From: an uncultured bacterium
GTDB lineage: Bacteria > Patescibacteriota > Microgenomatia > UBA1400 > PJMF01
DNA: 8,770 nucleotides
Reading direction: 5' to 3'
Assembly (NCBI GenBank): GCA_903891335.1
Contig: CAITDX010000079.1
Location: 1 to 8,770 of the forward strand
The position numbers were made by a program, and so were the translations under genes. This document shows, piece after piece, positions 1 through 6,702 of the stretch. The first letter of the stretch is position 1. The number at the start of each line of letters is the position of its first letter. The notes beneath the pieces are model-generated. The model had not been told where the DNA came from. It worked only from the letters and a program-made list of their open reading frames with translations, and made no database searches.

Positions 1-19
1 ATTGCTACAATCTAAATGG

Positions 20-2149
20 ATGAAAAAACTGCCCCTTTTTCTATGGCTTACTTGTTTGCACTTGGCTGTATTTTCACTTGGATTCATTTCTCTCATTCAT
101 CCTATTAGTGCCAAAGAATACTCGATCGACTCAGTAGAGATCCGGGCTTTTCTAGACCAAGATGGCTCAATGCAAGTACAGGAAGAGCGCCAATTTAATT
201 TTCATGGCGATTATCGTTTTGTGTATCAGTACATCGACAAGCAGGCGACGGGTCGGCAAGAACCGTATCAGCTGGCCAATTTTTCGCTTTGTGATGAATT
301 AACTTGCTATGAAGCGCTCGCCACTGCTTCAGCTGATCTCAGAGAACCGCGCCAGAATCCAGATAGCACCCTTGTGGTCGTCGATGAGGGCGAGCGCTAC
401 TATATCCAATGGCACTTCCAAGCGCTCGATCAGGCCAAAACCTTTACTTTGCGTTACCAGGTCAAAAACGCGGTCACGCTTCATCAGGACACCGCAGAGC
501 TATACTGGCAATTTGTCGGCCAAAACTGGGAAGTGGCTAGTCGAAATGTGCGAGCAACCATGTATTTGCCAAAACAAACCCTCGCTAGTCAAGTTCAAGA
601 AGTTCAGGCATTTGGCCATGGTTCATTGGCAGCAACCGTTGCTATTGCTCAGTTGCCAGCAGATGGCATTGGCTTGCATCCAATTACTTGGTCAGTCAAG
701 CAGCTTGACCAGGGGCAATTATTTGAGGGACGAGTGCTTTTTCCGAAGCAACTTTTTTTGAGCGGTGCCCACGGAGAGAGTAGTTTAGCAATAATTAAAG
801 CAGAGGAGGATCGATTTATCACTGATACAGTCGCAAAAGTTGATCGGGCTCGTCTTTTGGCATGGCTCTATTTGATCGGAATTATCATCCTTTTTATAGC
901 AGGTGTCTGGTTGACCATTCGAGAAATCATCAAATTTTGGCGTCTCGGCAAAGACTTGCCTTTACAAAAACGAGCAGGAGTGTGGGAGCCACCCTCAGAT
1001 CTCGAGCCAGCAGTTGTCTGGCAACTCCTTACAGCCAAGAAAACTCTCAATCCAAAAGTTTTTACTGCGACAGTTTTATCACTGGTGCAGAAGAAATTAT
1101 TTAGAATTGCGCGCAGCATGCAAAAAGAAGGCTTTTTGCGCAAAGAATATCGATATTTTTTGGAAAAGACGAATAGGGTAGTTGAGGAAGTTGATGAGCC
1201 ACAAAAGGGCGAGCGAGTGGTCAAGCTTGGCGCAGTGGAGCAGGCGGTGTACGTTTTTTTGACCAAAAAAATTGCTCCCAGCTACCTGCAGTACTTTGAT
1301 GAAGCCAAGCGCGAATGGGTGCAGAGGAGAGAGCTGAGTAAGTCTCCAAATGAAACCACTAAGAAACGCTTGGCATTGTTGGATATAGCTAATTACATCA
1401 AGACTTATCCTTCTTCCAGCTTCAATTTTTTCAAAGGTTTAGAAAAAATTTCTATGGATGAAAGTCTACATCTTGGTTTGTTTGATAAGGCATCACATGC
1501 CTATGCGCAGAGTTTCTCGGCAGGCTTGGTGTTTTTAGTTGCGTTTCTGAGTTTTGGGATGCTTTTTTTCATTGGTGGACTCAGCTCACTGGCCATTCCT
1601 GGGTTGAGTGACACCCTTGCTGGTCTCATCATACTTTTGGCATCATTAAATGCGGGACTGTTTTTCTTCATTGGTTTGCTATTATCTGGCCTGCAAATCT
1701 TTGCCCATCGTCGCAGTCCCAAGGGTCGTGAGGAGGCAGAAGCTTGGTTGGCCTTCAAGCGACATATGTTCGCCTATCAGAAAACCAGCCAGTATGCGAT
1801 CGATAGTGTCATTTTGTGGGAGAAATATCTGATTTACGGAACCCTTTTTGGAGTATCAGTGCGAGCATTGGCTGCCTTGCCGGTGAAGTTTAGTCAAGCA
1901 GACGAAACGACCTTGCGCACCTATTGGGGCATCCATTCTTTTGATCAGCTTGAAAGCTCATCGGTGGGTAGTTTTAGTTCGGTTAGTCTCGGGTCATTCA
2001 CTGACTCACTCAATTCACTTGGTGGTGCCTTCGCCAGTTTGACCAGTTCTGCAACTCATAGTTATGGTGCTAGTGGTAGCAGCAGCAGTGGTGGCTTTTC
2101 CGGGGGCGGTGGCGGCGGAGGAGGTGGTGGCGGTGGTGGAGCAGGATAA
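20..2149 (+). CDS. DUF2207-type predicted membrane protein with poly-Gly tail
   Basis: This resembles the DUF2207 (YciQ-like) membrane proteins, whose biochemical function is unknown. From the ATG at 20 it has a lysine pair followed by a hydrophobic stretch, which looks like a signal peptide ending near ISAKEY. An extracytoplasmic beta-rich region follows (SVEIRAFLDQDGSMQVQEE onwards). A membrane helix lies at about residues 280-301, then a soluble, probably cytoplasmic, region to about 495. Two more helices sit near 500-524 and 534-561. The stretch WEKYLIYGTLFGVSV just after them is typical of the family. The tail is Ser/Gly rich, with GGFSG followed by 13 glycines; Gly-rich ends are common in DUF2207 proteins. 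The frame stays open upstream through a TTG at 2, so the start could be 6 codons earlier or outside the window. I chose 20 because it gives a normal signal peptide. No Shine-Dalgarno sequence is visible in the few bases available. The family call is by recognition, not by search. Confidence 0.8.
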   Translation: MKKLPLFLWLTCLHLAVFSLGFISLIHPISAKEYSIDSVEIRAFLDQDGSMQVQEERQFNFHGDYRFVYQYIDKQATGRQEPYQLANFSLCDELTCYEALATASADLREPRQNPDSTLVVVDEGERYYIQWHFQALDQAKTFTLRYQVKNAVTLHQDTAELYWQFVGQNWEVASRNVRATMYLPKQTLASQVQEVQAFGHGSLAATVAIAQLPADGIGLHPITWSVKQLDQGQLFEGRVLFPKQLFLSGAHGESSLAIIKAEEDRFITDTVAKVDRARLLAWLYLIGIIILFIAGVWLTIREIIKFWRLGKDLPLQKRAGVWEPPSDLEPAVVWQLLTAKKTLNPKVFTATVLSLVQKKLFRIARSMQKEGFLRKEYRYFLEKTNRVVEEVDEPQKGERVVKLGAVEQAVYVFLTKKIAPSYLQYFDEAKREWVQRRELSKSPNETTKKRLALLDIANYIKTYPSSSFNFFKGLEKISMDESLHLGLFDKASHAYAQSFSAGLVFLVAFLSFGMLFFIGGLSSLAIPGLSDTLAGLIILLASLNAGLFFFIGLLLSGLQIFAHRRSPKGREEAEAWLAFKRHMFAYQKTSQYAIDSVILWEKYLIYGTLFGVSVRALAALPVKFSQADETTLRTYWGIHSFDQLESSSVGSFSSVSLGSFTDSLNSLGGAFASLTSSATHSYGASGSSSSGGFSGGGGGGGGGGGGGAG

Positions 2150-2171
2150 TGCTTGTTATGTGCCTCAATGA

Positions 2172-2185
2172 AAGCACTCGTGCTT
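2172..2185. repeat. short perfect inverted repeat upstream of thrS promoter
   Basis: AAGCAC at 2172-2177 and GTGCTT at 2180-2185 are exact reverse complements separated by two bases. The right arm touches the proposed -35 box (2184-2189). As RNA it would form a 5-bp stem with a CTCG loop, but no U-tract follows, so it is a poor terminator for the upstream membrane-protein gene. It could be a weak operator or chance. Confidence 0.3.
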
Positions 2186-2211
2186 GTCTTAAGTCGCTTT
2201 TGGTTTATAAT
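2184..2211 (+). promoter_or_regulatory. sigma70-like promoter for thrS leader
   Basis: A perfect -10 box TATAAT lies at 2206-2211. A partial -35 box, TTGTCT, lies at 2184-2189 with 16 bases between them. Transcription would start around 2217-2221, only about 3-7 bases before the leader ATG at 2224. The leader peptide would therefore be translated from an essentially leaderless mRNA. The alternative -10 (TACAAT, 2339-2344), downstream of the terminator, lacks a -35 box. Confidence 0.6.
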
Positions 2212-2223
2212 GATTCTCTAGTA

Positions 2224-2268
2224 ATGCAATGTATCGTTTCTTTGACCACTACCACCACTACTGCTTAG
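2224..2268 (+). CDS. threonine leader peptide of thrS attenuator
   Basis: This short frame encodes MQCIVSLTTTTTTA and stops at TAG 2266-2268. Codons 8-13 are six consecutive Thr codons (ACC ACT ACC ACC ACT ACT, 2245-2262). The peptide is too short for routine gene calling. It sits directly upstream of an intrinsic terminator and of thrS, the gene whose product charges tRNA-Thr, which is the arrangement expected of an attenuation leader such as E. coli thrL or pheL. Slow reading of the Thr codons when charged tRNA-Thr is scarce would stall the ribosome and change the downstream RNA fold. There is no Shine-Dalgarno sequence, which agrees with the nearly leaderless start predicted from the promoter. 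The ATG at 2229 in another frame would read the same bases as His/Tyr codons, but it has no matching stop and no link to thrS. Confidence 0.8.
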   Translation: MQCIVSLTTTTTTA

Positions 2269-2317
2269 GCAGCGGGGTGTGTTGGTCGTGTGAGAAAACC
2301 CCGCCAAGCAGAGCGGG
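2244..2317 (+). promoter_or_regulatory. ribosome-mediated transcription attenuator of thrS
   Basis: Three competing pairings can be read by eye. Antiterminator: 2272-2278 (GCGGGGT) pairs perfectly with 2298-2304 (ACCCCGC), and an outer helix of 2261-2266 (CTGCTT) with 2306-2311 (AAGCAG) extends it across an internal loop. Terminator: 2300-2304 with 2313-2317, using the same CCCGC strand. Protector: the Thr-codon strand 2244-2248 (GACCA) with 2283-2287 (TGGTC), and 2253-2256 (CACC) with 2276-2279 (GGTG), plus a small hairpin 2261-2264/2269-2272. A ribosome at the stop codon (2266-2268) would cover to about 2279, hiding 2272-2278 and allowing termination. A ribosome stalled at the first Thr codons would cover to about 2258, freeing the antiterminator so that thrS is transcribed. 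The pairings are seen directly; the footprint reasoning rests on the general bacterial model. Confidence 0.78.
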
Positions 2318-2324
2318 TTTTTTT
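2299..2324 (+). terminator. intrinsic terminator in thrS leader
   Basis: The stem CCCGC (2300-2304) pairs with GCGGG (2313-2317) around an 8-base loop and is followed by seven T residues (2318-2324). An A-run (2295-2298) upstream could pair with part of the T-tract past one unpaired C. It lies between the leader stop codon and thrS, 62 bases before the start codon. It therefore acts as the conditional stop of the attenuator and not as the end of the preceding membrane-protein gene. Confidence 0.85.
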
Positions 2325-2360
2325 ATGGCAAAAAAGGGTACAATAAACACTAAGTACACA

Positions 2361-2384
2361 AAAAAAGGAATCTAAAAAAGGAAT
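2361..2384 (+). repeat. tandem duplication of thrS ribosome-binding block
   Basis: AAAAAAGGAAT occurs twice, at 2361-2371 and 2374-2384. The second copy places AAGGA at 2378-2382, four bases before the thrS ATG, and is the working Shine-Dalgarno. The first copy is 13 bases upstream, too far to serve this ATG directly. It may be a standby site or a slippage duplication. Confidence 0.6.
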
Positions 2385-2386
2385 AT

Positions 2387-4408
2387 ATGTCAGAAATTGA
2401 TCAGTTATTACCAATTCGCCACAGTGCTGAGCACGTACTGACGATGGCGATGGAAAAATTATATGGTGCTGATGAGCAGGGCGAACCAGTCATCATCAAG
2501 GCGATGGGTCCACCAATCAAGGATGGTTTTTACTTTGATTTTGACATCGCTGACAGCGCTCGAGCCAAGGGTTTGCGCATTAGTGAGAGTGATTTTCCCA
2601 AGATTGAGAAGGAAATGAAGAAAATTATCGGTCGCGGCCTCTTGATGGAACGCGTTGAGGTTTCAATCAAGGTTGCTCGTCAAGTCTTTGCACGCAACTC
2701 CTACAAGCAAGAATTGCTTGATGGGCTAGAGAAGCTGGAGGATTTTGAGCTGAGCGAATCGATGAGTGATGGTAGTAACCCAGTCAAACAGCAAATGCTT
2801 GAGAAAAAACCAAATCAAGTGACTTTTTATCTCACCGGTGATGCAGCCATGATCGCCGCAGATAAACAGTTGTTGGCCGGCTTAGAACTGATGTCTGATA
2901 AGGAGCAAGCGCGGGTGAAACTGGCGTCTTTTGTCGATTTATGTAAGGGTCCGCATATCGCCAAAATTTCCGAAATCAAGGCCTTTAAATTGTTGAGCAT
3001 TGCCGGAGCGTATTGGCGTGGCAATGAGAAAAATAAAATGCTGACCCGCATCTATGGGACTGCTTTTGCTTCGTCAGCCGACCTCGATGATTACTTAGCC
3101 AAAAAACAAATGGCCGAAGAACGTAATCATCGCAAAATTGGCAAGGAGATGGAGCTCTTTACCATCATCCCTGAGATCGGTCAGGGTTTGCCAGTTTGGT
3201 TGCCTAATGGTTACGCGATGCGGCGGGTCCTCGAAGACTACATGCTCAAGATGGAGAAGCGTTTCGGGTACGTGCATATTTTAACTCCACATTTGAATCG
3301 AAAAGAATTGTTTGAAACATCAGGTCATTTAGGCTTTTATGATGAAAGTATGTACCCACCTTTAACCTACGAAGAAAAAGATGATTCGGGCAAAGTTATA
3401 GGTTCGAATGAGGTTTATTACCCTAAACCAATGAACTGTCCAGCGGGCATGATGGTTTACCGACTCAAGCCACACAGCTATCGCGATCTACCAATTAAGA
3501 TGGGTGAGCTAGGCACGGTCTATCGCCGCGAGAAGTCGGGTGAGTTGCACGGTTTGCAGCGCGTTCGTGGTTTCACCCAAAATGATGCGCACATTTTCTG
3601 TACCCCTGAGCAACTCAAAGATCAATTCCGAGAGGTGATGAAGATGCTTGATATCTTCTATGCTGATATGGGTTTTGATAATTATCACTTCCGTTTGTCG
3701 CTATCAGATCCAGACAAGAAGAAATTCCAGGCCTGCGGTAAACGCAGTGATTGGGATAAAGCCGAGGGTATTTTGCGTGAAATTCTCGATGAGGCTGGAG
3801 TCAAATACGTAGAAGCCAAGGGTGAAGCAGCCTTTTATGGACCTAAGCTTGACGTCCAAGCAGTTAATGTTTTTGGCAAAGAGGATAGTATTTCGACTAT
3901 TCAGGTTGACTTCAATCTGCCGGAGCGTTTTGACCTGACCTATGTCGATGCTGATGGTCAGCAACAACGCCCCTTTGTGATTCACCGCGCGCTAGTTGGT
4001 TCTTTTGAGCGCTTCTTCTCGTTTTTGATCGAGCATCATGGTGGTGACTTCCCGGTGTGGCTGGCACCAGTCCAAGTGAAAGTGTTGCCGATTGCTGATC
4101 GTCATGAGGTCTATGCTCGTGAAGTTTTCGAAGCCTTGCTTGATCAAGGTGTGCGAGTCGAACTCGATGATCGCTCTGAGCGCCTACAGGCCAAAATTCG
4201 CCAAGCAGAAGTGGCACGAGTGCCAATCATGCTGATCATTGGTGATGAAGAGGTCGCAAGCAAGCAAGTCGGCCTGCGGGTGCGTGGTCGAGCTCGCGAG
4301 CGAGTTGAATCGCTCATCAAGCAGCAAGAACTGAGTGCTGAATTAAGTAAGAGTGGCGACCTCGGCAAGCAGTCCTTGTCATTTTTAGACCAACTTTTGA
4401 AGAAGTAA
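2387..4408 (+). CDS. thrS: threonyl-tRNA synthetase lacking the TGS domain
   Basis: Charges tRNA-Thr with threonine in the cytoplasm. The protein (673 aa) begins directly at the editing domain, without the usual N-terminal TGS domain. Editing-site residues are intact: H12-S-A-E-H16, and D184, C186 and H190 in VDLCKGPH. The stretch from YK (105-106) to C186 is about 50 residues longer than in E. coli ThrRS. The class II core follows: GAYWRGNEKNKML, PKPMNCP with C351, motif 2 around YRREKSGELHGLQRVRGFTQ, DAHIF with H402, and IHRALVGSFERF with H533. The three zinc ligands of the active site (C351, H402, H533) are present. MNCPAG replaces the common MNCPGH. The anticodon-binding domain starts near FPVWLAPVQV (about 555) and includes RVPIMLIIGDEE, followed by roughly 25 extra C-terminal residues. 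AAGGA lies four bases before the ATG. Control is by the upstream Thr-codon attenuator. Confidence 0.97.
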   Translation: MSEIDQLLPIRHSAEHVLTMAMEKLYGADEQGEPVIIKAMGPPIKDGFYFDFDIADSARAKGLRISESDFPKIEKEMKKIIGRGLLMERVEVSIKVARQVFARNSYKQELLDGLEKLEDFELSESMSDGSNPVKQQMLEKKPNQVTFYLTGDAAMIAADKQLLAGLELMSDKEQARVKLASFVDLCKGPHIAKISEIKAFKLLSIAGAYWRGNEKNKMLTRIYGTAFASSADLDDYLAKKQMAEERNHRKIGKEMELFTIIPEIGQGLPVWLPNGYAMRRVLEDYMLKMEKRFGYVHILTPHLNRKELFETSGHLGFYDESMYPPLTYEEKDDSGKVIGSNEVYYPKPMNCPAGMMVYRLKPHSYRDLPIKMGELGTVYRREKSGELHGLQRVRGFTQNDAHIFCTPEQLKDQFREVMKMLDIFYADMGFDNYHFRLSLSDPDKKKFQACGKRSDWDKAEGILREILDEAGVKYVEAKGEAAFYGPKLDVQAVNVFGKEDSISTIQVDFNLPERFDLTYVDADGQQQRPFVIHRALVGSFERFFSFLIEHHGGDFPVWLAPVQVKVLPIADRHEVYAREVFEALLDQGVRVELDDRSERLQAKIRQAEVARVPIMLIIGDEEVASKQVGLRVRGRARERVESLIKQQELSAELSKSGDLGKQSLSFLDQLLKK

Positions 4409-4437
4409 AGCAAACCAGTTGAAAGGAAACCACTCTT

Positions 4438-5004
4438 TTGCAGGAAACGAGGTTAGCAGATCAATGGTCATTGTTGCTGAGCGAGTCAGGAGAGAAGAAT
4501 TTTCCTCTCCTGTCATTCACGTTTGTTGGAAAGAAATTTGATGTAGTGCTTACGCATTCTACCAAGATGTCAGATGAATTAAATGAAGATATTCGTTTAA
4601 TAACTATTTCAGTGCAATCAGATGGTGAAAGAGTGGCTATCTTATCAGGTCTATTAATATTGGATATTTTTAAGGGCAGACACAGTTTTTCCAGTTTAGG
4701 ATTGACCAATATTGGGTTTATTATGAATGGTTGGGAAAAAGTAGGCAATAAGCCAAACCATATTTCTAGATTGGTTGAAGAAGTAATTAAGCAGTTATCA
4801 ATAAATAAGGTTTTTGAAAATTGGGACTCGGATTTATCAACAGCTCTTTCTGATGGAGCAATCACAATGTACGAAAGACTTGGAGAAGATAAAAGACTGA
4901 TGGTTGAAAAGCATTTCATTGAAAAACGCCCTAGCTGGCTAGTCAGGACTTTTGGTTTAAAAAGAGATGCAAGGTTTTTTTATAGAGTTTCAAAAAGAGA
5001 TTAA
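4438..5004 (+). CDS. hypothetical protein, 188 aa
   Basis: I do not recognise this gene. The TTG start is chosen because AAGGA (4423-4427) lies ten bases upstream; the first in-frame ATG is at 4567 and would remove 43 residues. The protein is soluble-looking, with no signal peptide or membrane helix, and mixes beta-like stretches (LLSFTFVGKKFDVVLTH, LITISVQSDGERVAILSGLL) with a helical middle (ISRLVEEVIKQLSINKVF). The segment LSDGAITMYERLGEDKRL near residues 137-154 is reminiscent of the C-terminal part of GNAT-fold proteins, but no acetyl-CoA binding motif is visible, so this is only a hint. The gene is more AT-rich than thrS on one side and the dehydrogenase gene on the other, which could mean acquisition by transfer. 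It starts 29 bases after thrS and probably shares its transcript. Confidence 0.65.
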   Translation: MQETRLADQWSLLLSESGEKNFPLLSFTFVGKKFDVVLTHSTKMSDELNEDIRLITISVQSDGERVAILSGLLILDIFKGRHSFSSLGLTNIGFIMNGWEKVGNKPNHISRLVEEVIKQLSINKVFENWDSDLSTALSDGAITMYERLGEDKRLMVEKHFIEKRPSWLVRTFGLKRDARFFYRVSKRD

Positions 5005-5017
5005 TTAATTTTGATTT

Positions 5018-6010
5018 ATGAAAATTACTGTTGTTCAGTCTTTATCAATGAAAATTTTAGCCAAATTAGGCTTTAGTGTTGGTGAGGCAGAGCTAATCAC
5101 TAAAAATTTGTTGGCAGCAGAATTAGTGGAGAAGCGCAGTCATGGCTTGGTGCGTTTACTGAGTGTTGCTAAGCTGGTTGAGAGCGGCGCCTTATCGACG
5201 CAAGCTCGAGAGCTCACTTGGCACAAGAAGCTACCCACTGCTTGGCAGCTTGATGGCGCATTTCGCCCTGGTTTCGTCGGGATGTATCAGAGCTTGGAGC
5301 AAGCTATTCCGCAGGCGCAGCAAGTGGGTTTGTTGGCGGTGACGGTCCAGAATATGGAGTATGCTTCTGGTTACATTGGCGACTACGCGCGCTTGGCGGC
5401 CGAAGCGAACCTGATTTTTCTTGGCTTTCATAATTCTCCAGGACATTTGGTGCCGTTTGGTACAAGCAAAGGCATTTGGGGCACTAATCCATTGACGATT
5501 GGAGTGCCGACGCACCGCGAACCAGTGATTCTAGATATGGCTTCTTCGCAGATTACCTTTGGTGAGTTGCTGGTAGCGCGCAGTTTGGGTCGGCAATTGC
5601 CGGAAGGAGTAGCGCTGGATGCTACTGGTCAAGCTACTACTGATCCGGATGCAGCTATCAAGAGTGGAGGATTGCTACCCTTCGCCAGTCACAAAGGTTC
5701 TGGTTTGGCTTTTCTGGTCGAATTATTAGCTGGCGGACTCAGTCACTCGCGAGTGGGGGGTCGGGTTGCCGGCGGGTGGGGGAGTTTTTATCTCTTAATC
5801 AATCCGAGTATTTTTCGCGATCTTGAGGAGTTCAAAGATGAAGTGCAGCGCGCAATTGATGAATTACATCAGGCGCCCAAGGCGGCTGGTTTTACTGAGG
5901 TCTTTTTTCCTGGTGAGCTGGCGGCGCGCAAGCGTAAGCACAATCTAGAGCGGGGTGCAATCGAGGTGGATGAAAAGTTATGGCGGAGTTTGGAGAAGAT
6001 GGGTGGATAG
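5018..6010 (+). CDS. Ldh_2 family NAD(P)-dependent oxidoreductase
   Basis: Belongs to the malate/L-lactate dehydrogenase-like family (Ldh_2), which also contains ureidoglycolate, sulfolactate and piperideine-2-carboxylate oxidoreductases; substrate cannot be assigned. Its 330 aa are at the short end of the family. Family landmarks include RSHGLVRL (S41-H42-G43), LDGAFRPGFV in place of the usual DG.N..G segment, WGTNPLTIGVP (154-164), LDMASS with D173, the nearby ATTDPDAAIKSGGLLPFASH, and KGSGLAFLVELLAGGL. The C-terminal VFFPGELAARKRKHNLERG is also typical. A normally conserved N-x-x-H-F-G segment reads N112-M-E-Y115-A-S here, so the His is Tyr. No clear Shine-Dalgarno is present. A second ATG at 5048 would cut the first helix, so 5018 is preferred. 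It lies 13 bases after the hypothetical gene and may be cotranscribed with it. Its composition is richer in GC than that of the flanking AT-rich genes. Confidence 0.9.
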   Translation: MKITVVQSLSMKILAKLGFSVGEAELITKNLLAAELVEKRSHGLVRLLSVAKLVESGALSTQARELTWHKKLPTAWQLDGAFRPGFVGMYQSLEQAIPQAQQVGLLAVTVQNMEYASGYIGDYARLAAEANLIFLGFHNSPGHLVPFGTSKGIWGTNPLTIGVPTHREPVILDMASSQITFGELLVARSLGRQLPEGVALDATGQATTDPDAAIKSGGLLPFASHKGSGLAFLVELLAGGLSHSRVGGRVAGGWGSFYLLINPSIFRDLEEFKDEVQRAIDELHQAPKAAGFTEVFFPGELAARKRKHNLERGAIEVDEKLWRSLEKMGG

Positions 6011-6027
6011 GGTTTTAGGTTTATCTA

Positions 6028-6055
6028 TTGATATTTATATCACTTAATATACAAT
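6028..6055 (+). promoter_or_regulatory. promoter of toxin-antitoxin module
   Basis: TTGATA (6028-6033) and TACAAT (6050-6055) are separated by 16 bases and each match the sigma70 consensus at 5 of 6 positions. Transcription would start near 6062, giving a 5' leader of about 17 bases before the antitoxin ATG, with no clear Shine-Dalgarno. Both boxes overlap palindromes, so repressor binding would exclude RNA polymerase. Confidence 0.6.
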
Positions 6056-6068
6056 ATTTGTATATTAA
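6029..6068. promoter_or_regulatory. twin-palindrome operator, likely AbiEi-type autoregulation
   Basis: A 25-base palindrome has perfect 10-base arms, TTAATATACA (6044-6053) and TGTATATTAA (6059-6068), around a 5-base spacer. A second, shorter palindrome, TGATAT-TT-ATATCA, covers 6029-6042. Their centres are about 20 bases apart, close to two helical turns, so bound proteins would sit on the same DNA face. The larger one contains the -10 box and the smaller one overlaps the -35 box. AbiEi antitoxins are known to repress their own promoters through inverted repeats; binding here is inferred. Confidence 0.65.
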
Positions 6069-6078
6069 CCGATAAATA

Positions 6079-6702
6079 ATGTCAGATTCGCATAATTTAT
6101 TACAGCAATTACCTTTTTTCAATCTACTCACTTTTAGTAGATTTTTTGGGGTTAGCTTAGCTACTGCGAGAGTAACTTTGAGTCGATGGGAAAACGCAGG
6201 CAAGTTGTTGCGTCTCAAGCGCAACCTTTACATAACTCGAGAGTTTTATTTATCTCATAAAGATAAAGATTGGTTTCAGGTTTGGGTGAGTTCGGTGTTG
6301 CAAAAACATTGCTATGTTTCAAGAGAGTGGGTTTTACAAAAACACGCCATTTTAACTGAGGCAACTTATTCGGTAACTGCCATGAGTTTAAAAAACACAA
6401 GAGTTTTTAATAATTTAACGGGTGTTTATCGATATTACCATTTGCAGCCAAGGTTGTTTATTGGTTTCAATGAAACTGTTTTTTATGGTGTAAAGTGTAG
6501 GGAGGCTACTAAGTCGAAGGCACTCTTCGACTATTTATATTCCAAAAAAATTACTGCTTCCAATATTGCTTTGGAAGAGCGGCTAAATCTTGAAGATTTT
6601 ACTGACAATGAAATCAATGAGTTTGCTCATTATGTGCAGCTTGCAAGCTCACCCAAAATGCATAGAATCTTAGCCGATCTCAGAAAGCACGTATGGTCAT
6701 AA
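6079..6702 (+). CDS. AbiEi-like antitoxin / transcriptional regulator
   Basis: The 207-residue protein has the layout of AbiEi antitoxins of type IV toxin-antitoxin systems. An N-terminal winged helix-turn-helix (about residues 18-52) includes FSRFFGVSLATARVTLSRW and the wing LLRLKRNLYIT. A C-terminal domain holds YVSREWVLQKHAILTEATYS (79-98) and REATKSKALFDYLYSK (141-156), resembling the A.x.KALlD segment of the family. In known systems AbiEi both neutralises the AbiEii toxin and represses the operon. Its stop codon overlaps the start of the toxin gene by ten bases, indicating translational coupling. Two palindromes upstream fit autorepression. The start ATG is the only one that retains the whole DNA-binding domain. 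The gene is AT-rich, in keeping with mobile defence modules. Confidence 0.82.
   Translation: MSDSHNLLQQLPFFNLLTFSRFFGVSLATARVTLSRWENAGKLLRLKRNLYITREFYLSHKDKDWFQVWVSSVLQKHCYVSREWVLQKHAILTEATYSVTAMSLKNTRVFNNLTGVYRYYHLQPRLFIGFNETVFYGVKCREATKSKALFDYLYSKKITASNIALEERLNLEDFTDNEINEFAHYVQLASSPKMHRILADLRKHVWS

Noticed and set aside
2098..2146. GGN triplet repeat as a possible microsatellite or frameshift hot spot
   Set aside because: It encodes the Gly-rich tail expected for DUF2207 proteins and stays in frame to the stop codon.
2339..2344. Second thrS promoter with -10 TACAAT downstream of the attenuator
   Set aside because: No credible -35 box at the right distance; the position is occupied by the terminator T-tract. 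Such a promoter would bypass the attenuator.
2229..2375. Alternative frame starting MYRFFDHYHHYC through the terminator
   Set aside because: It reads the Thr codons as His/Tyr, runs through both hairpins to just before thrS and has no biological link to thrS. The Thr frame stops exactly where an attenuator requires.
2224..2386. T-box riboswitch controlling thrS
   Set aside because: I could not find the conserved T-box antiterminator sequence (AGGGTGG-N-ACCGCG type) or the long leader with a specifier loop. The transcript leader is only about 165 bases and contains a better explanation.
3912..4226. Long open frame on the minus strand inside thrS
   Set aside because: It is fully inside a strongly conserved thrS region, has no recognisable protein motif and is explained as a shadow of thrS codon use.
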